In this document: positions 24,712 through 34,800 of the stretch, piece after piece
How positions within the stretch are numbered: position 1 is the first letter of the stretch
Layout: each line of letters begins with the position of its first letter
DNA from: Candidatus Nitrospira kreftii
Lineage (GTDB): Bacteria; Nitrospirota; Nitrospiria; Nitrospirales; Nitrospiraceae
Length of the DNA: 64,000 nt
NCBI GenBank assembly: GCA_014058405.1
Contig: CP047423.1
Location: 62,001 to 126,000, forward strand
Reading direction: 5' to 3'
The notes under the pieces: model-generated
Told to the model about the DNA's origin: nothing
The model's input: only the letters and a program-made list of their open reading frames with translations
Database searches by the model: none
Position numbers and translations under genes: made by a program

Positions 24712-24900
24712 ATGAGACTGAACGAACGTTTGCGATTAATTGCCGGTATCTTTGTGCTGGCCGCGGTCATCCTGGGCGCAACCGTCCACCCATACTGGAA
24801 CTATTTCGCTGCCTTTGTGGCGCTGAATCTCATCCAATCCGCCTTCACAAGCTGGTGCCCGATGATGGCACTGTTGCGCAAGTTTGGAGTACAAGAATAG
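24712..24900 (+). CDS. DUF2892 small membrane protein
   Basis: A 62-residue protein with two hydrophobic segments (about 8-24 and 28-45). The pattern MRLNERLRLIAGIFVLAAV, YWNYFAAFVALNLIQSAFT and WCPMMALLRKFG matches the DUF2892 family, also found as the membrane part of YgaP-type rhodaneses. ATG 24712 follows AAAGGAGG. It lies 81 bp after the SQR-like gene and probably belongs to its operon. The single Cys in WCPMM is conserved in the family. Confidence 0.75.
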   Translation: MRLNERLRLIAGIFVLAAVILGATVHPYWNYFAAFVALNLIQSAFTSWCPMMALLRKFGVQE

Positions 24901-24983
24901 ACCAGACCTCGCGGGGCGGTTTCTAAACCTTCCAGGATGCCAGAAGTGTTGTTACTGAGAGTGATGAGGGACTAGGAGAAGCC

Positions 24984-25569
24984 ATGACGATTCCCCTCAA
25001 TCTCGAAGGCGCATTCGACAGTGAGCAGGCCATGCGGGACATGATGGAGACGCGAAAGGTCTGTTTCGATCACAATCCCTTTTATGTGAGGGATGGATCA
25101 GGGCAGATCATCCAAATCGGTTTTCAGCTGAACCTCTATGCAGCTTTCCAGGATCCTAAGCATCTGCCGTCGGGCGAAGACACCGAGCTGCGTGAATTGA
25201 TCGGGGGGCTGCGCCGTGTCTGTCGAGCATTTTTTCAATCGTTGGATCTTCTGAAACCCTGTGAACATCCCGACCCACCGATGCATCGGATCATGTATTC
25301 TCCGGAGCGCCGGTACCGCGCGGAGGTGTGCCTTCAAATCCCGATTTTCGATCGTGGGCATTATGGTGCGAAGCCGGATCGGGGTCTTGAGGAACTGTTG
25401 GCGACCGCTGAATGTCTGCTTCAACAGCTTGGAGCCAGGCGAGGAACATGGGAAGATCATCACGGCACATGCGTTCGCTCCGAAGAACGGTGTGAGGATC
25501 ATGCTCAAGCAGCCACCGATAGACGTTGAGTTCAGTGAAACCGTCGTACAGCGAGGGTCAAACAAGTGA
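24984..25569 (+). CDS. Hypothetical protein with a likely frameshift near its 3' end
   Basis: From ATG 24984 after TAGGAGAAGCC, the frame runs sensibly to about codon 149 (LLQQL), then continues as an unlikely Arg/Glu/His-rich tail to 25529. In the +1 frame the sequence reads on naturally from 25431 (EPGEEHGKIITAHAFAPKN, then VEFSETVV), and its TGA at 25567-25569 overlaps the GTG start of the next gene. So the original protein is about 194 residues, broken by one extra base near 25428-25434 (CTTGGAG). It may be a sequencing error, a pseudogene or a +1 frameshift. No family recognised. Confidence 0.55.
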
Positions 25570-26618
25570 AACGGATGCTTTTCGCGGCGTTGCTCTTAGC
25601 CGGCTGCGGATCCAAAGAAGAGCCGACCACAATGATGGTGTCTGCTGCCTCCCAGAACACCATTCGAGCTACAGTTTTCGAGGCTCGACAGACGGCGGTG
25701 CCTATCCGTGTTGAAGTGACCGGTCAGGTCGCCGCGATCTTTCAAGCCACGCTCTCCAGTCGCATCCAAGGCACGATCGACAAATTGCTCGTCCGGGAAG
25801 GCACGCAGGTCTCCAAAGGTCAGGTTCTGATCAAGCTGGACAATCGAGATCTCCAAGCAGATCTAGCTCGTGCCAACGCGGATGTTGAGAATACGAAAGC
25901 CCATCTCGACCGTATGAACCAGCTGTACACCCAAGATGCGGTGTCAAAACAAGAGATGGAGAATGCCACCAGAGGCTATCGGGTTGCGGAGGCAAATCGC
26001 AAGGCGGTGGAAGCACAGCTCAGCTATACGGTGGTGAAAGCGCCTTTCGACGGTGTCATTACCGAAAAGAAAGTGGAGGCCGGCGAATTAGCTTCGCCGG
26101 GGCAGCCACTGCTCAAAATGGAGGATCCTCGGCGTCTCCGGCTGGAAGCCACGGTGGCGGAAGGTGATCTGAAGTCCGTTTCAAACGGAGACACAATTTC
26201 AGTGGTCATTGATGCATTGGGAGCGGGTGTCTTGATCGGAAGGGTTAGTCAAATTCTCCCTGCCGGCGATCCACACACTCACACCTTTATGGTCAAGGTT
26301 GATTTGCCCAACACTCAAGGACTGAGGACCGGCATGTTCGGTCGGTTCCAGCTCGAGAAGGGTGCCACGCCAACCATTCTGGTTCCGTTGGCAGCCATCG
26401 TCGAACGGGGCGAACTGACCAGCCTCTATGCCGTGGGAGCGGATCAGGTCGCTCGGCTTCGGTGGGTCAAGCTCGGGCGGCGATTCGATCAACAGGTGGA
26501 GATCCTTGCCGGCCTGAACGAGGGCGAGCGAGTCTTGGCAGACGGCAGCCTGGGCGTTGATGGAGCCACGGTCCAGATCGCCGAGACGGTGGCCGCGCCA
26601 CCTGGGACCATTCCGTGA
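25566..26618 (+). CDS. RND efflux periplasmic adaptor lipoprotein
   Basis: 350 residues from GTG 25566. The signal has a lipobox (LLLAGC, Cys14), so it is lipid-anchored in the periplasm. Order of domains: barrel/lipoyl half-motifs (IQGTIDKLLVREGTQVSKGQVLIKLDN and APFDGVITEKKVEAGELASPGQPLL) around a helical hairpin (about 100-150), then beta-barrel and membrane-proximal domains, as in AcrA/MexA. It joins the RND pump encoded 117 bp downstream to an outer-membrane channel. Its start overlaps the stop of the repaired upstream frame by four bases. Confidence 0.9.
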   Translation: MKRMLFAALLLAGCGSKEEPTTMMVSAASQNTIRATVFEARQTAVPIRVEVTGQVAAIFQATLSSRIQGTIDKLLVREGTQVSKGQVLIKLDNRDLQADLARANADVENTKAHLDRMNQLYTQDAVSKQEMENATRGYRVAEANRKAVEAQLSYTVVKAPFDGVITEKKVEAGELASPGQPLLKMEDPRRLRLEATVAEGDLKSVSNGDTISVVIDALGAGVLIGRVSQILPAGDPHTHTFMVKVDLPNTQGLRTGMFGRFQLEKGATPTILVPLAAIVERGELTSLYAVGADQVARLRWVKLGRRFDQQVEILAGLNEGERVLADGSLGVDGATVQIAETVAAPPGTIP

Positions 26619-26735
26619 AGCCTATCGACCAACGGTTTCGAGTTCCAGGTTTCAAGTGCTTGGTTTCAGCACAACTTGAAACTTTGAACAGAGGATGGTG
26701 GGAACGAGATGCGAACGACGAATAACGGTTGACCG

Positions 26736-29700
26736 ATGACTTCTCATATCACGCCGTATCGCCCAGGACTCAGCGGCCGCATTGCCGCCCTCTTTATCGA
26801 CAGTAAGCTCACGCCGCTCATCATGGTGGGGGTGTTGCTGCTGGGCCTATTCGCGATAGTCGTGACTCCACGCGAAGAAGAGCCGCAGATCGTGGTGCCG
26901 ATGGCCGATGTCTGGCTGCCATTTCCCGGTGCCTCGGCCAAAGTCGTCGAAGAGCAACTCACCAAGCCGTTTGAACGTAAACTCTCCGAGATCAAAGGCG
27001 TCGAATACGTCTATTCGATTTCACGCCCAGGCGGCGCGCTGATCATCGTCCGTTTCTATGTCGGCCAGCCGATGGAACAGAGTCTGGTCGATCTCTACGA
27101 CAAGCTGATGTCCAACCAAGACCTGTTACCGCCGGGTGCTGAGCCTTTTCTGGTCAAGCCAAAGGATGTGAATGATGTTCCGATCATCACGCTTACGCTC
27201 TCCAGCGAGCGATACGGTGAATTCGAACTGCATCGTCTCGCCGAACAAGTATTGGAGGAGAGCAAAAAAGTATCCGGCACGTCGGCTGGATTTATTGTCG
27301 GCGGCCGGCCACGTGAGCTTCGCATTCAGATCGACCCGACGAGGCTCAAGGCGTATGGCCTGACGCCTCTGCAGGTCGCGGACGTGGTGCGCGGGGAAAA
27401 TCGAGCGTTATCAATAGGTCGCTTTGACAGCCGCAATCAGAGTGTACTCGTGGAGACCGGCCGATTCATCCGATCGCGCGAAGATCTGGAAAGCTTGATA
27501 GTCGGTGTCAGTGAGCAGCGGCCCGTCTATCTGCGTCAAGTGGCGGAGGTAACGGACGGGCCAGCCGAGGCGACGAGCTATGTCTGGTTTGGACTCGGAG
27601 CCGAAGGCGCCCGTAAAACGTCGGACGTGAAACGTGAAAAGGGGATTGTGAACGACGCTTCACGGGATACGCTTCACGAGTTTCCCGCGGTCACTGTCGC
27701 GATTGCGAAGCAAGTCGGCATGAATGCGGTCACTGTCGCCGCCGATGTGATCCGCAAAGTCGAAGACATGAAGGGTGTGACGATTCCATCGGACGTACGC
27801 GTGACCGTGACTCGTGATTACGGAGAAACGGCCCAAGAGAAGGCGAATGAACTATTATGGCACCTTTTGATCGCAGTGGTCGCGGTCGTGGTATTCCTGG
27901 GTGTGGCATTGGGCACGAGGCCGGCTCTCGTCGTCTCGATCGCAATCCCTCTGACCCTCGCGCTCACACTCTTTACATCGATGATGATCGGGTACACGAT
28001 CAACCGGGTGACCCTGTTTGCTCTCATTTTTTCGATCGGCATTCTTGTGGACGATGCCATCGTGGTTGTTGAGAATACGTACCGACATCTGAGAATGCGC
28101 CTTGGGTCTCATCACGAGGCCTCCATCAAGGCGGTGGATGAAGTCGGAAACCCCACGATCCTGGCGACATTCACCGTGATTGCCGCACTGTTGCCGATGG
28201 CGTTCGTCTCTGGATTGATGGGTCCATACATGAGACCGATTCCTGTGAACGCGTCCATTGCCATGTTTTTTTCGTTGCTGGTCGCCTTCATTGTGATCCC
28301 CTGGTTTTGCCAAACGTGCTACCGCCCCGGTGTGGCCGTGGCGGGTGTCGAACATGAAGGTGACGAGCGAGGACTCACCGCTCGGATCTATCGGCGAGTC
28401 CTTTCCCCGCTGCTGTCCCATCCGATTCTGGCGTACATGTTTCTCGGGGTGGTTGGTCTGTTGCTTGTCGGGTCAACCGTATTGTTCTACACCCGCCACG
28501 TCGTGGTGAAAATGCTTCCGTTCGACAATAAGAGTGAAATTCAGCTGGTGATCGATATGCCGGAAGGCACGACGCTCGAAGAGACCTCCCGAGTGACGCA
28601 GGCGTTAGGACGATATGTGAGGACCGTGCCGGAGGTTCGAGACTATCAAGCTTATGTCGGAACGGCGTCGCCGTTTAATTTCAGCGGGCTGGTCCGCCAC
28701 TATTACTTACGGGAACAACCACATGAGGCCGATATCCAGATCAATTTGGCGGCGAAACACGAGCGGGACGCCCAAAGTCACGAAATAGCTCAGCGGATTC
28801 GTTCTTCCGTGCACGAAATCGCTCGAGAGTTCGGTGCGAATGTCAAGATTGTCGAAGTGCCACCTGGTCCCCCCGTCCAATCGGTGCTCGTCGCTGAGGT
28901 GTACGGTCCCGATTACAACCGGCAGCTCGCGGTGGCTCGTGAGATGCGCGCCTTGTTCGAAACCACGTCGGGAGTGGTGGATGTGGATGATTATATCGAA
29001 GCAAATCAGATGAAATATGTCTTCACAGTCGATCGGGCAAAGGCTGCCCTCGCCGGCATTCCTTCCCAGGACATTGTACATACCCTGCGCATGGCGCTTC
29101 AGGGATCCAAGGTGGGGCTGGTCCATATTCCTGAAGAAAAGAGCCCGGTGCAAATCGTGTTGCGCTTACCGCTCGCCGAGCGGACCGGCTTGGAGCACCT
29201 GGGAGAGATTGGCATGCGCACGAGTGCCGGCGGCATCGTCCAACTCTCCGAATTGCTCAAGATCGAGCAAACAGTTCAGGACAAGGCGATCTATCACAAG
29301 AATCAGAAGCCGGTGGTGTATGTGATTGCCGACGTCGGCGGTCCGGGGGCGGAGAAGGCCGAAAGTCCGGTCTATGGTGTGCTAGGGGTGGGGAAGAAAT
29401 TAGCGAGCTTCCGACCGGCGGAAGGCTATGAGATCGAACAGTACTACGCAGCACAGCCTTGGTCGGAAGAGAAAATCGCAATGAAATGGGATGGAGAATG
29501 GCACATCACCTATGAAACGTTCCGTGATATGGGGATCGCCTTTGCCGTGGCCATGTTGCTGATTTATCTCTTGATCGTCGGACAGTTTCAATCTTTTATC
29601 ACGCCGCTGATCATCATGGCGCCGATTCCGCTGACGCTGATCGGCATTCTGCCGGGGCATTGGCTGACCGGATCGTACTTCACCGCCACATCGATGATTG

Positions 29701-30083
29701 GATTCATCGCGCTCGCCGGTATCATCGTCAGGAATTCCATCCTCCTCGTCGATTTCATTCAGCTACAAGAACGAGCGGGTGTGTCCTTATCAGAAGCGGT
29801 GATCAAAGCAGGGGCCATACGGACCCGCCCCATCTTGCTGACAGCCGCAGCGCTGATGGTGGGTGCTTTCGTCATCATTCTTGATCCGATCTTTCAAGGG
29901 TTGGCTGTCTCGTTGCTCTTCGGGGTCGGCGCATCGACGCTGCTGACGCTCGTTGTGATTCCGGTGGTCTACTACCACATGATGGGAAAACGGGCTGGAC
30001 CAACCCCTGCTGATGGGAAGGAAGCTCTAGGCCACGGAGATACCATCTCCCATCGCGAACCCTCACAGGTAGTTCCTGCCTAA
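26736..30083 (+). CDS. RND efflux pump permease (AcrB/HAE-like)
   Basis: A 1115-residue inner-membrane transporter with a typical 12-helix, two-loop RND layout. It starts with a cytoplasmic segment and first helix (LIMVGVLLLGLFAIVVTPREE), followed by the porter loop (FPGASAKVVEEQLTKPFE, VEYVYSISRPG), the helix-4 region with GILVDDAIVVVENTYRHL (the Asp pair needed for proton transfer) and the repeat half ending LLVDFIQL and ALMVGAFVIILDP. The substrate class is not evident. A palindromic repeat inside the gene (27626-27678) adds about 25 foreign residues to the first loop. It pairs with the adaptor at 25566; no channel gene adjoins. Confidence 0.9.
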   Translation: MTSHITPYRPGLSGRIAALFIDSKLTPLIMVGVLLLGLFAIVVTPREEEPQIVVPMADVWLPFPGASAKVVEEQLTKPFERKLSEIKGVEYVYSISRPGGALIIVRFYVGQPMEQSLVDLYDKLMSNQDLLPPGAEPFLVKPKDVNDVPIITLTLSSERYGEFELHRLAEQVLEESKKVSGTSAGFIVGGRPRELRIQIDPTRLKAYGLTPLQVADVVRGENRALSIGRFDSRNQSVLVETGRFIRSREDLESLIVGVSEQRPVYLRQVAEVTDGPAEATSYVWFGLGAEGARKTSDVKREKGIVNDASRDTLHEFPAVTVAIAKQVGMNAVTVAADVIRKVEDMKGVTIPSDVRVTVTRDYGETAQEKANELLWHLLIAVVAVVVFLGVALGTRPALVVSIAIPLTLALTLFTSMMIGYTINRVTLFALIFSIGILVDDAIVVVENTYRHLRMRLGSHHEASIKAVDEVGNPTILATFTVIAALLPMAFVSGLMGPYMRPIPVNASIAMFFSLLVAFIVIPWFCQTCYRPGVAVAGVEHEGDERGLTARIYRRVLSPLLSHPILAYMFLGVVGLLLVGSTVLFYTRHVVVKMLPFDNKSEIQLVIDMPEGTTLEETSRVTQALGRYVRTVPEVRDYQAYVGTASPFNFSGLVRHYYLREQPHEADIQINLAAKHERDAQSHEIAQRIRSSVHEIAREFGANVKIVEVPPGPPVQSVLVAEVYGPDYNRQLAVAREMRALFETTSGVVDVDDYIEANQMKYVFTVDRAKAALAGIPSQDIVHTLRMALQGSKVGLVHIPEEKSPVQIVLRLPLAERTGLEHLGEIGMRTSAGGIVQLSELLKIEQTVQDKAIYHKNQKPVVYVIADVGGPGAEKAESPVYGVLGVGKKLASFRPAEGYEIEQYYAAQPWSEEKIAMKWDGEWHITYETFRDMGIAFAVAMLLIYLLIVGQFQSFITPLIIMAPIPLTLIGILPGHWLTGSYFTATSMIGFIALAGIIVRNSILLVDFIQLQERAGVSLSEAVIKAGAIRTRPILLTAAALMVGAFVIILDPIFQGLAVSLLFGVGASTLLTLVVIPVVYYHMMGKRAGPTPADGKEALGHGDTISHREPSQVVPA
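27626..27678. repeat. Palindromic repeat inserted in frame in the RND gene
   Basis: CGTGAAACGTGAA (27626-27638) faces TTCACG (27659-27664) and CGCTTCACG (27670-27678) in the opposite orientation. The same word family (ACGTGAAACG...GGTGAAGCG) lies between genes at 45481-45504. In the pump it encodes about DVKREKGIVNDASRDTLHE, unlike RND sequence on either side, and keeps the frame. Confidence 0.5.
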
Positions 30084-30108
30084 TTGCGCCATGAAAACGT
30101 GAGGGTTC
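30057..30108 (+). terminator. Inverted repeat around the RND stop codon
   Basis: GAACCCTCAC (30057-30066) and GTGAGGGTTC (30099-30108) are perfect complements flanking the stop (30081-30083), with a 32-nt loop and no T-run. A possible transcript end or mRNA-stabilising hairpin. Confidence 0.4.
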
Positions 30109-30334
30109 CTCTCAGCCGATTAATCAAGATCGGCCTACAGCGTTGCTTGCTGAGTATAGACTGGTAGGGTTTGTTTCAAAACCTATGTCGGTACCTAGTG
30201 TTGACTAGCTGCGTTCTCTTCTAGAGTGCGATTCATCGTAGGGCGAAATGCCGAGAGATGATGACCACACTTACAATCTCCTACTTCCCCCTCGCATCTG
30301 TTGCCTCTCGACCAAATGAAAAGGCGCGATGGAT

Positions 30335-30349
30335 GAACCTGACAGGTTC
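30335..30349. promoter_or_regulatory. Palindrome GAACCTG-A-CAGGTTC
   Basis: Perfect 7-1-7 palindrome about 130 bp before the sigma-54 promoter at 30471. A candidate protein-binding site. Confidence 0.4.
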
Positions 30350-30357
30350 TCGCTGCC

Positions 30358-30398
30358 GTATCGATTCCGATACATGCAGGGTGAATCGAAATCGATAC
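30358..30398. promoter_or_regulatory. Paired activator sites GTATCGATTYCGATAC
   Basis: GTATCGATTCCGATAC (30358-30373) is a perfect palindrome. A second, nearly identical copy lies in reverse at 30383-30398 (GAATCGAAATCGATAC). They are 75-115 bp before the sigma-54 promoter, with centres 25 bp apart, typical of paired enhancer sites. The activator encoded just downstream is the likely binder. Confidence 0.55.
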
Positions 30399-30470
30399 AA
30401 GGCCCTTCTGTTTACGGTGTTGCAGTGAGGAGAAATGCAACAAATCAAGCGTTTGGGTCTAAGGATGGGC

Positions 30471-30488
30471 ATGGTGCGCATATTGCTT
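30471..30488 (+). promoter_or_regulatory. Sigma-54 promoter of the PspF-like activator
   Basis: ATGGTGCGCATATTGCTT: GG 30473-30474, GC 30485-30486, TTGCT -12 box. Predicted start about 45 bp before ATG 30542. Confidence 0.65.
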
Positions 30489-30541
30489 TTCTTTAGTTAC
30501 CAACCATGGGCCGCAATGGCATTCATTTAAGGAGCTGAACA

Positions 30542-31555
30542 ATGGACCACCTACAAGAGATTGTCGGAACGAGTTCAGCTATGTGTACGGTCTTTGACTT
30601 GGTCCGCAAGGTGGCTAAGACAGACCTCCCTGTCTTGATCACCGGTGAAACGGGTACCGGCAAGGAACTCACTGCGCGAGCGATCCACGAGCAGAGCCTG
30701 AGGAGGCAGGGCCCGTTTGTGCCGATCAATTGCGGTGCTATTCCCGAAACATTGTTGGAGTCTGAACTGTTCGGGCATGAACAGGGGGCCTTTACCGGAG
30801 CGGTGCGACGAAAGAAAGGTAGGTTGGAAGGAGCAGCCGGAGGGACTTTGTTGCTGGATGAAGTCGGCGACCTCCTTTCGTCTTTGCAGGTCAAGCTGCT
30901 CCGGTTTTTGCAGGAAGGCACATTCGAACGAGTCGGCGGTGAGGAGACCCTACACGTCGATGCTCGAATCATTGGCGCGACCAATGTTGATCTGAAGGCC
31001 GCGATCGAGAAGAACCGGTTTCGGGAGGATCTCTACTACCGCCTGGGTGTACTGCAGATTCATCTCCCACCGCTTCGGGAACGTGGTGAAGACACATTGC
31101 TCATGGCCATGCGCTTCCTGCGATACGCCGCAGATTCGAATCGCAGGGCGATATGGGGGTATACCTCCGAAGCTCTCCAGGCGATTCGCTCCTACCATTG
31201 GCCCGGGAACGTGCGGGAGCTCAGCAATCGAGTCAGGCGTGCCGTAATCATGGCCGAGGGGCGAGAGATTACGCCGCACGACCTGGGTTTGACCCGGGAG
31301 GCCGCCCAAGAAGGAGAGGATTCGCTCGATTCCCTAAAAGTCGCCCAACGTCGGATTGAAGTGGAGATGATCGTCAAGGGGATCAGGATGCATCGAGGGA
31401 ACCTGACGCGCGTGGCCCGTGATCTTGATGTAAGTCGAACGACGTTGTATCGAAAGCTTCGTGAATACAACCTCCAATCTCTGGTGCCTCCGTCTCATCT
31501 TGCCGGTGCCGTTTCCGAGCGTGTGTCCGACGGACCATTTGGCCTGAATCTGTGA
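30542..31555 (+). CDS. PspF-like sigma-54 activator without sensory domain
   Basis: A 337-residue enhancer-binding protein that begins almost directly with the AAA+ domain (MDHLQEIVGTSSAM). It has GETGTGKE, an intact GAFTGA loop, GGTLLLDEV and an arginine-finger region (FREDLYYRLGVL). A Fis-type helix-turn-helix lies near 285-310 (NLTRVARDLDVSRTTLYRKL), followed by a tail of ~25 residues. Size and layout resemble PspF. With no receiver or PAS, activity must be set by another protein or by its own level. A sigma-54 promoter with paired palindromes suggests positive autoregulation. ATG 30542 follows AAGGAGC. Confidence 0.88.
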   Translation: MDHLQEIVGTSSAMCTVFDLVRKVAKTDLPVLITGETGTGKELTARAIHEQSLRRQGPFVPINCGAIPETLLESELFGHEQGAFTGAVRRKKGRLEGAAGGTLLLDEVGDLLSSLQVKLLRFLQEGTFERVGGEETLHVDARIIGATNVDLKAAIEKNRFREDLYYRLGVLQIHLPPLRERGEDTLLMAMRFLRYAADSNRRAIWGYTSEALQAIRSYHWPGNVRELSNRVRRAVIMAEGREITPHDLGLTREAAQEGEDSLDSLKVAQRRIEVEMIVKGIRMHRGNLTRVARDLDVSRTTLYRKLREYNLQSLVPPSHLAGAVSERVSDGPFGLNL

Positions 31556-31897
31556 TTGGATTCCGTCGTCTTCTACTCGGTGTCGGCACACGAACCATCG
31601 TTTCTGGAAAGCAAGTCACCCAGATGACCAGTCCTCTCCCTAACACTGGTACCGAAAAGTTTTGGATGAAATCACAACTAATCGCACGTTTCGATCGGCT
31701 CATCACAATCTCTGCCCAAGTCCGCCGAAAATCTTCTTCAACCACGACATACCTTTCGGGTGCTGCGATCCAACTAGTGTAGATCCAATAGAGAAACTAG
31801 GTGATTCACTAGGTGAATGAAAAAGCATTTGTGTTACGTTAGAAGCCTTTCTTCCCTTCTAAGTGACGTAGATTGCTACAATAAATGCGAATTCAAT
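31556..31897. other. Intergenic region before the large hybrid kinase
   Basis: About 340 bp with repeated short words (CTAGTGTAG at about 31775, ACTAGGTGATTCACTAGGTGA near 31795-31816), the latter an imperfect palindrome. No gene seen. Confidence 0.35.
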
Positions 31898-34800
31898 ATG
31901 ACACGTTTTGAACGGACCCCCACGCCACTGGTCTATGGCGCGATCGTCCTCTCGATCGGCGTTGTGTTCATGAGCGATCTTCTGACGTCGCTCGGTATGA
32001 TGGTAGGGGTTTTGTATCTCCTCCCACTGGTCTTCTCATACTTGACATGGCGACCGCTGGTGCCGGTCTATACGGCTGCGACGACCACGCTCCTCATACT
32101 CACCGGCTTCTTCCTGAGTCCACACGGTATCGAACCGTTTCTTGCGGCACAGAACCGCGCGTTTGTGGTGGGAACCAGTTGGGTTTTGGCGGCCCTCGGC
32201 TATCAATTCATCACCAATAAACTCGCTGTCCGCAAGCAGGAGTGGCTACAATCAGGACAGACCCTCCTGAGCGAGCGTATGGCCGGCGATCCCAACTTGG
32301 AAGAGCTTGGTAGCCGGATCCTCAGCACTGTGGCTGGATATCTCGACGCGCCGGCCGGCGCCTTTTTTATCGAGAACGGACGCGCGTTCAACCGGGTGGC
32401 GACGTATGGAGTCCCGGCCGATGCCCGCATCCCGCTGGAAATCCAGGCCGGCGATGGCTTGCTTGGTGTGGCGCTCGCTGAACGAAAGGTAAGTGTCGTC
32501 TGCGACGTGCCCGACGGCTATCTTCCCATCGGGAGTTCGCTGGGCCGTAGCGCTGCGCGACAGCTGTTCATCGCCCCGTTGGCCGTGGAGCGGTCGATTA
32601 AAGCGGTGGTGGAATTGGGATTCTTCCATCCGGTGGGCGAGTCGGATAAGGAATTCATGGCCAGGGTGTCCGAGTCGATCGCGGTGGCGATCCGCTCGGC
32701 CCAGGCCCGCGCCCACATTCAACAATTGTTGGAAACAACCCAGCGTCAGGCGGAAGAGTTACAAATGCAGAGCGAAGAGCTGCGAGCGGCGAATGAGGAG
32801 TTGACGGAGCAAAGCGCCAGGCTTCAGGATTCTCATGCCAGGTTGGAGGAGCAACAGGCCGAGCTGGAACAGAGCAATGCGCAGTTGGAAGAGCAGACGC
32901 AGATGTTGGAGACACAGAAGGATGTATTGATGCGCGCCCAAAGCGATCTGAAGGACCAGGCCCGCGAGTTGGAACAAGCCGGTCGGTACAAATCCCAATT
33001 CTTGGCCAACATGTCCCATGAACTGCGCACACCGCTGAATGCATCGCTGATTCTCGCTCGCCAGCTTGGTGACAACGTCGGCGGTAACCTGACGCCTGAG
33101 CAAGTCAAATACGCCCGCAGCATCGAATCCGCCGGACGGGATCTGTTGTCGCTCATCAATGAAGTGCTGGATCTGGCGAAAGTCGAAGCTGGTCGCATGG
33201 AGGTGCAGCTAGATCCTGTTGGTCTGGGCGTCTTAATACAGCATATGGAGACGAGATTTCAGCCGATGGCAGGGGAAAAGGGTTTGAGCCTGCGCGTCAG
33301 ACTTAGGGAAGGACTGCCGGAGACGATCGAAACCGACCAGCAGCGACTGGAACAGGTGCTCAATAATTTACTCTCGAACGCGATCAAGTTTACGGAACAG
33401 GGCGAGGTCGCTTTGGAGATCTCTCGCGCGGCGGACGGCCGACTTGCCTTCGCGGTCCGTGACACCGGGATCGGCATCTCCGACGACCAACAGCAAGTCA
33501 TTTTCGAACCGTTTCGCCAGGCCGATGGCACAACCAATCGGAAATACGGAGGCACCGGACTCGGGCTGTCCATCGCCCGCGAATTCACGCGTCTCTTGGG
33601 AGGCGACATCCGGTTGTCCAGCCAGCCTGGTCGCGGCAGCACCTTCACCGTTCTCTTGCCGGAACGGTCTGAAGGGGCCGGTCCCTATGTACGCGAAATG
33701 TCCTTTGCGTCTTTCAACCCCCTTGTGGTCAAGGAACAGGCATCGCGCCATTCGGGTGCGCCGCCTGTGCCGGCTCTGATCCCGGACGACCGCGAACGAC
33801 TGTCGGGCAATCGGCGTGTCGTCCTGATCGTCGAAGACGACGAGCCGTTCGCCCAGATTCTCTATGACCTCGCGCATGATCAAGGATTCCACGCTTTGAT
33901 CGCGACGACCGCCGATGAGGCGTTGGTCTTAGCGAAACAGTTCGTGCCGAGTGCGATCCTGCTCGACATCAGTTTGCCTGACATCTCGGGACTGTCCGTG
34001 CTCGACCGGTTGAAGATCGATTCGCCCACCAGACATATCCCGGTCCACATCCTGTCGGTCCACGATTACACCCAGACGGCGCTCTCGCTCGGTGCCGTGG
34101 GCTACATTCTCAAGCCGGTGAAGCGCGACCAATTGATCGACGCCTTCCAGCGTCTGGAGCAACGCCTGACGCAACGGTTGCGGCGTGTGCTGATTGTGGA
34201 AGACGACGCGGTGCAGCGGGAAGCCATCACAGTGCTGCTGGCCTCGCGAGACGTGGAGGCTGTCGGCGTAGGCACTGCCGCGGACTGTTTGGATAGGCTG
34301 CGCGCCACGACGTTTGACTGTATGGTGCTCGACTTGAGCCTTCCGGATGAGAACGGGTACGCCTTGTTGGAAACGCTGAGCCGGGAAGATCGGTACTCGT
34401 TTCCGCCGGTCATTATTTATACGGGCCGCGACTTGTTGCCGGATGAGGAGCAGAGACTCAGGCGTTATGCCAAGTCCATTATCATCAAGGGCGCCAAGTC
34501 GCCCGAGCGGTTGTTGGACGAAGTGACGCTCTTCCTGCATCAGGTGATCGCCGACCTGCCTCCCGAGCAACAAGCCATGCTCAATCGCGCGCGGCACGGC
34601 GACGCGGCATTGGAGGGGACTCGATTGTTGGTCGTGGAGGACGACGTGCGCAACGTGTTCGCGCTGATGAGCTTGCTGGAGCCGCGCGGCGCCAAAGTGC
34701 AGGTGGCCCGCAACGGTCGCGAAGCTCTGGAGACGTTGGAAGGGTCTCTTCAGCCGGACGGAGCTCCGATCGACCTTGTGCTCATGGACATCATGATGCC

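Larger units (their letters stand above)
30109..30541. other. Regulatory gap before the PspF-like activator
   Basis: About 430 bp without genes. It holds the palindromes and the sigma-54 promoter listed next; the rest shows no coding signal. Confidence 0.55.

Noticed and set aside
31770-31816. CTAGTGTAG word resembling the IS630 end
   Set aside because: Only nine bases match and no second end or TA-bounded unit is visible; probably chance.
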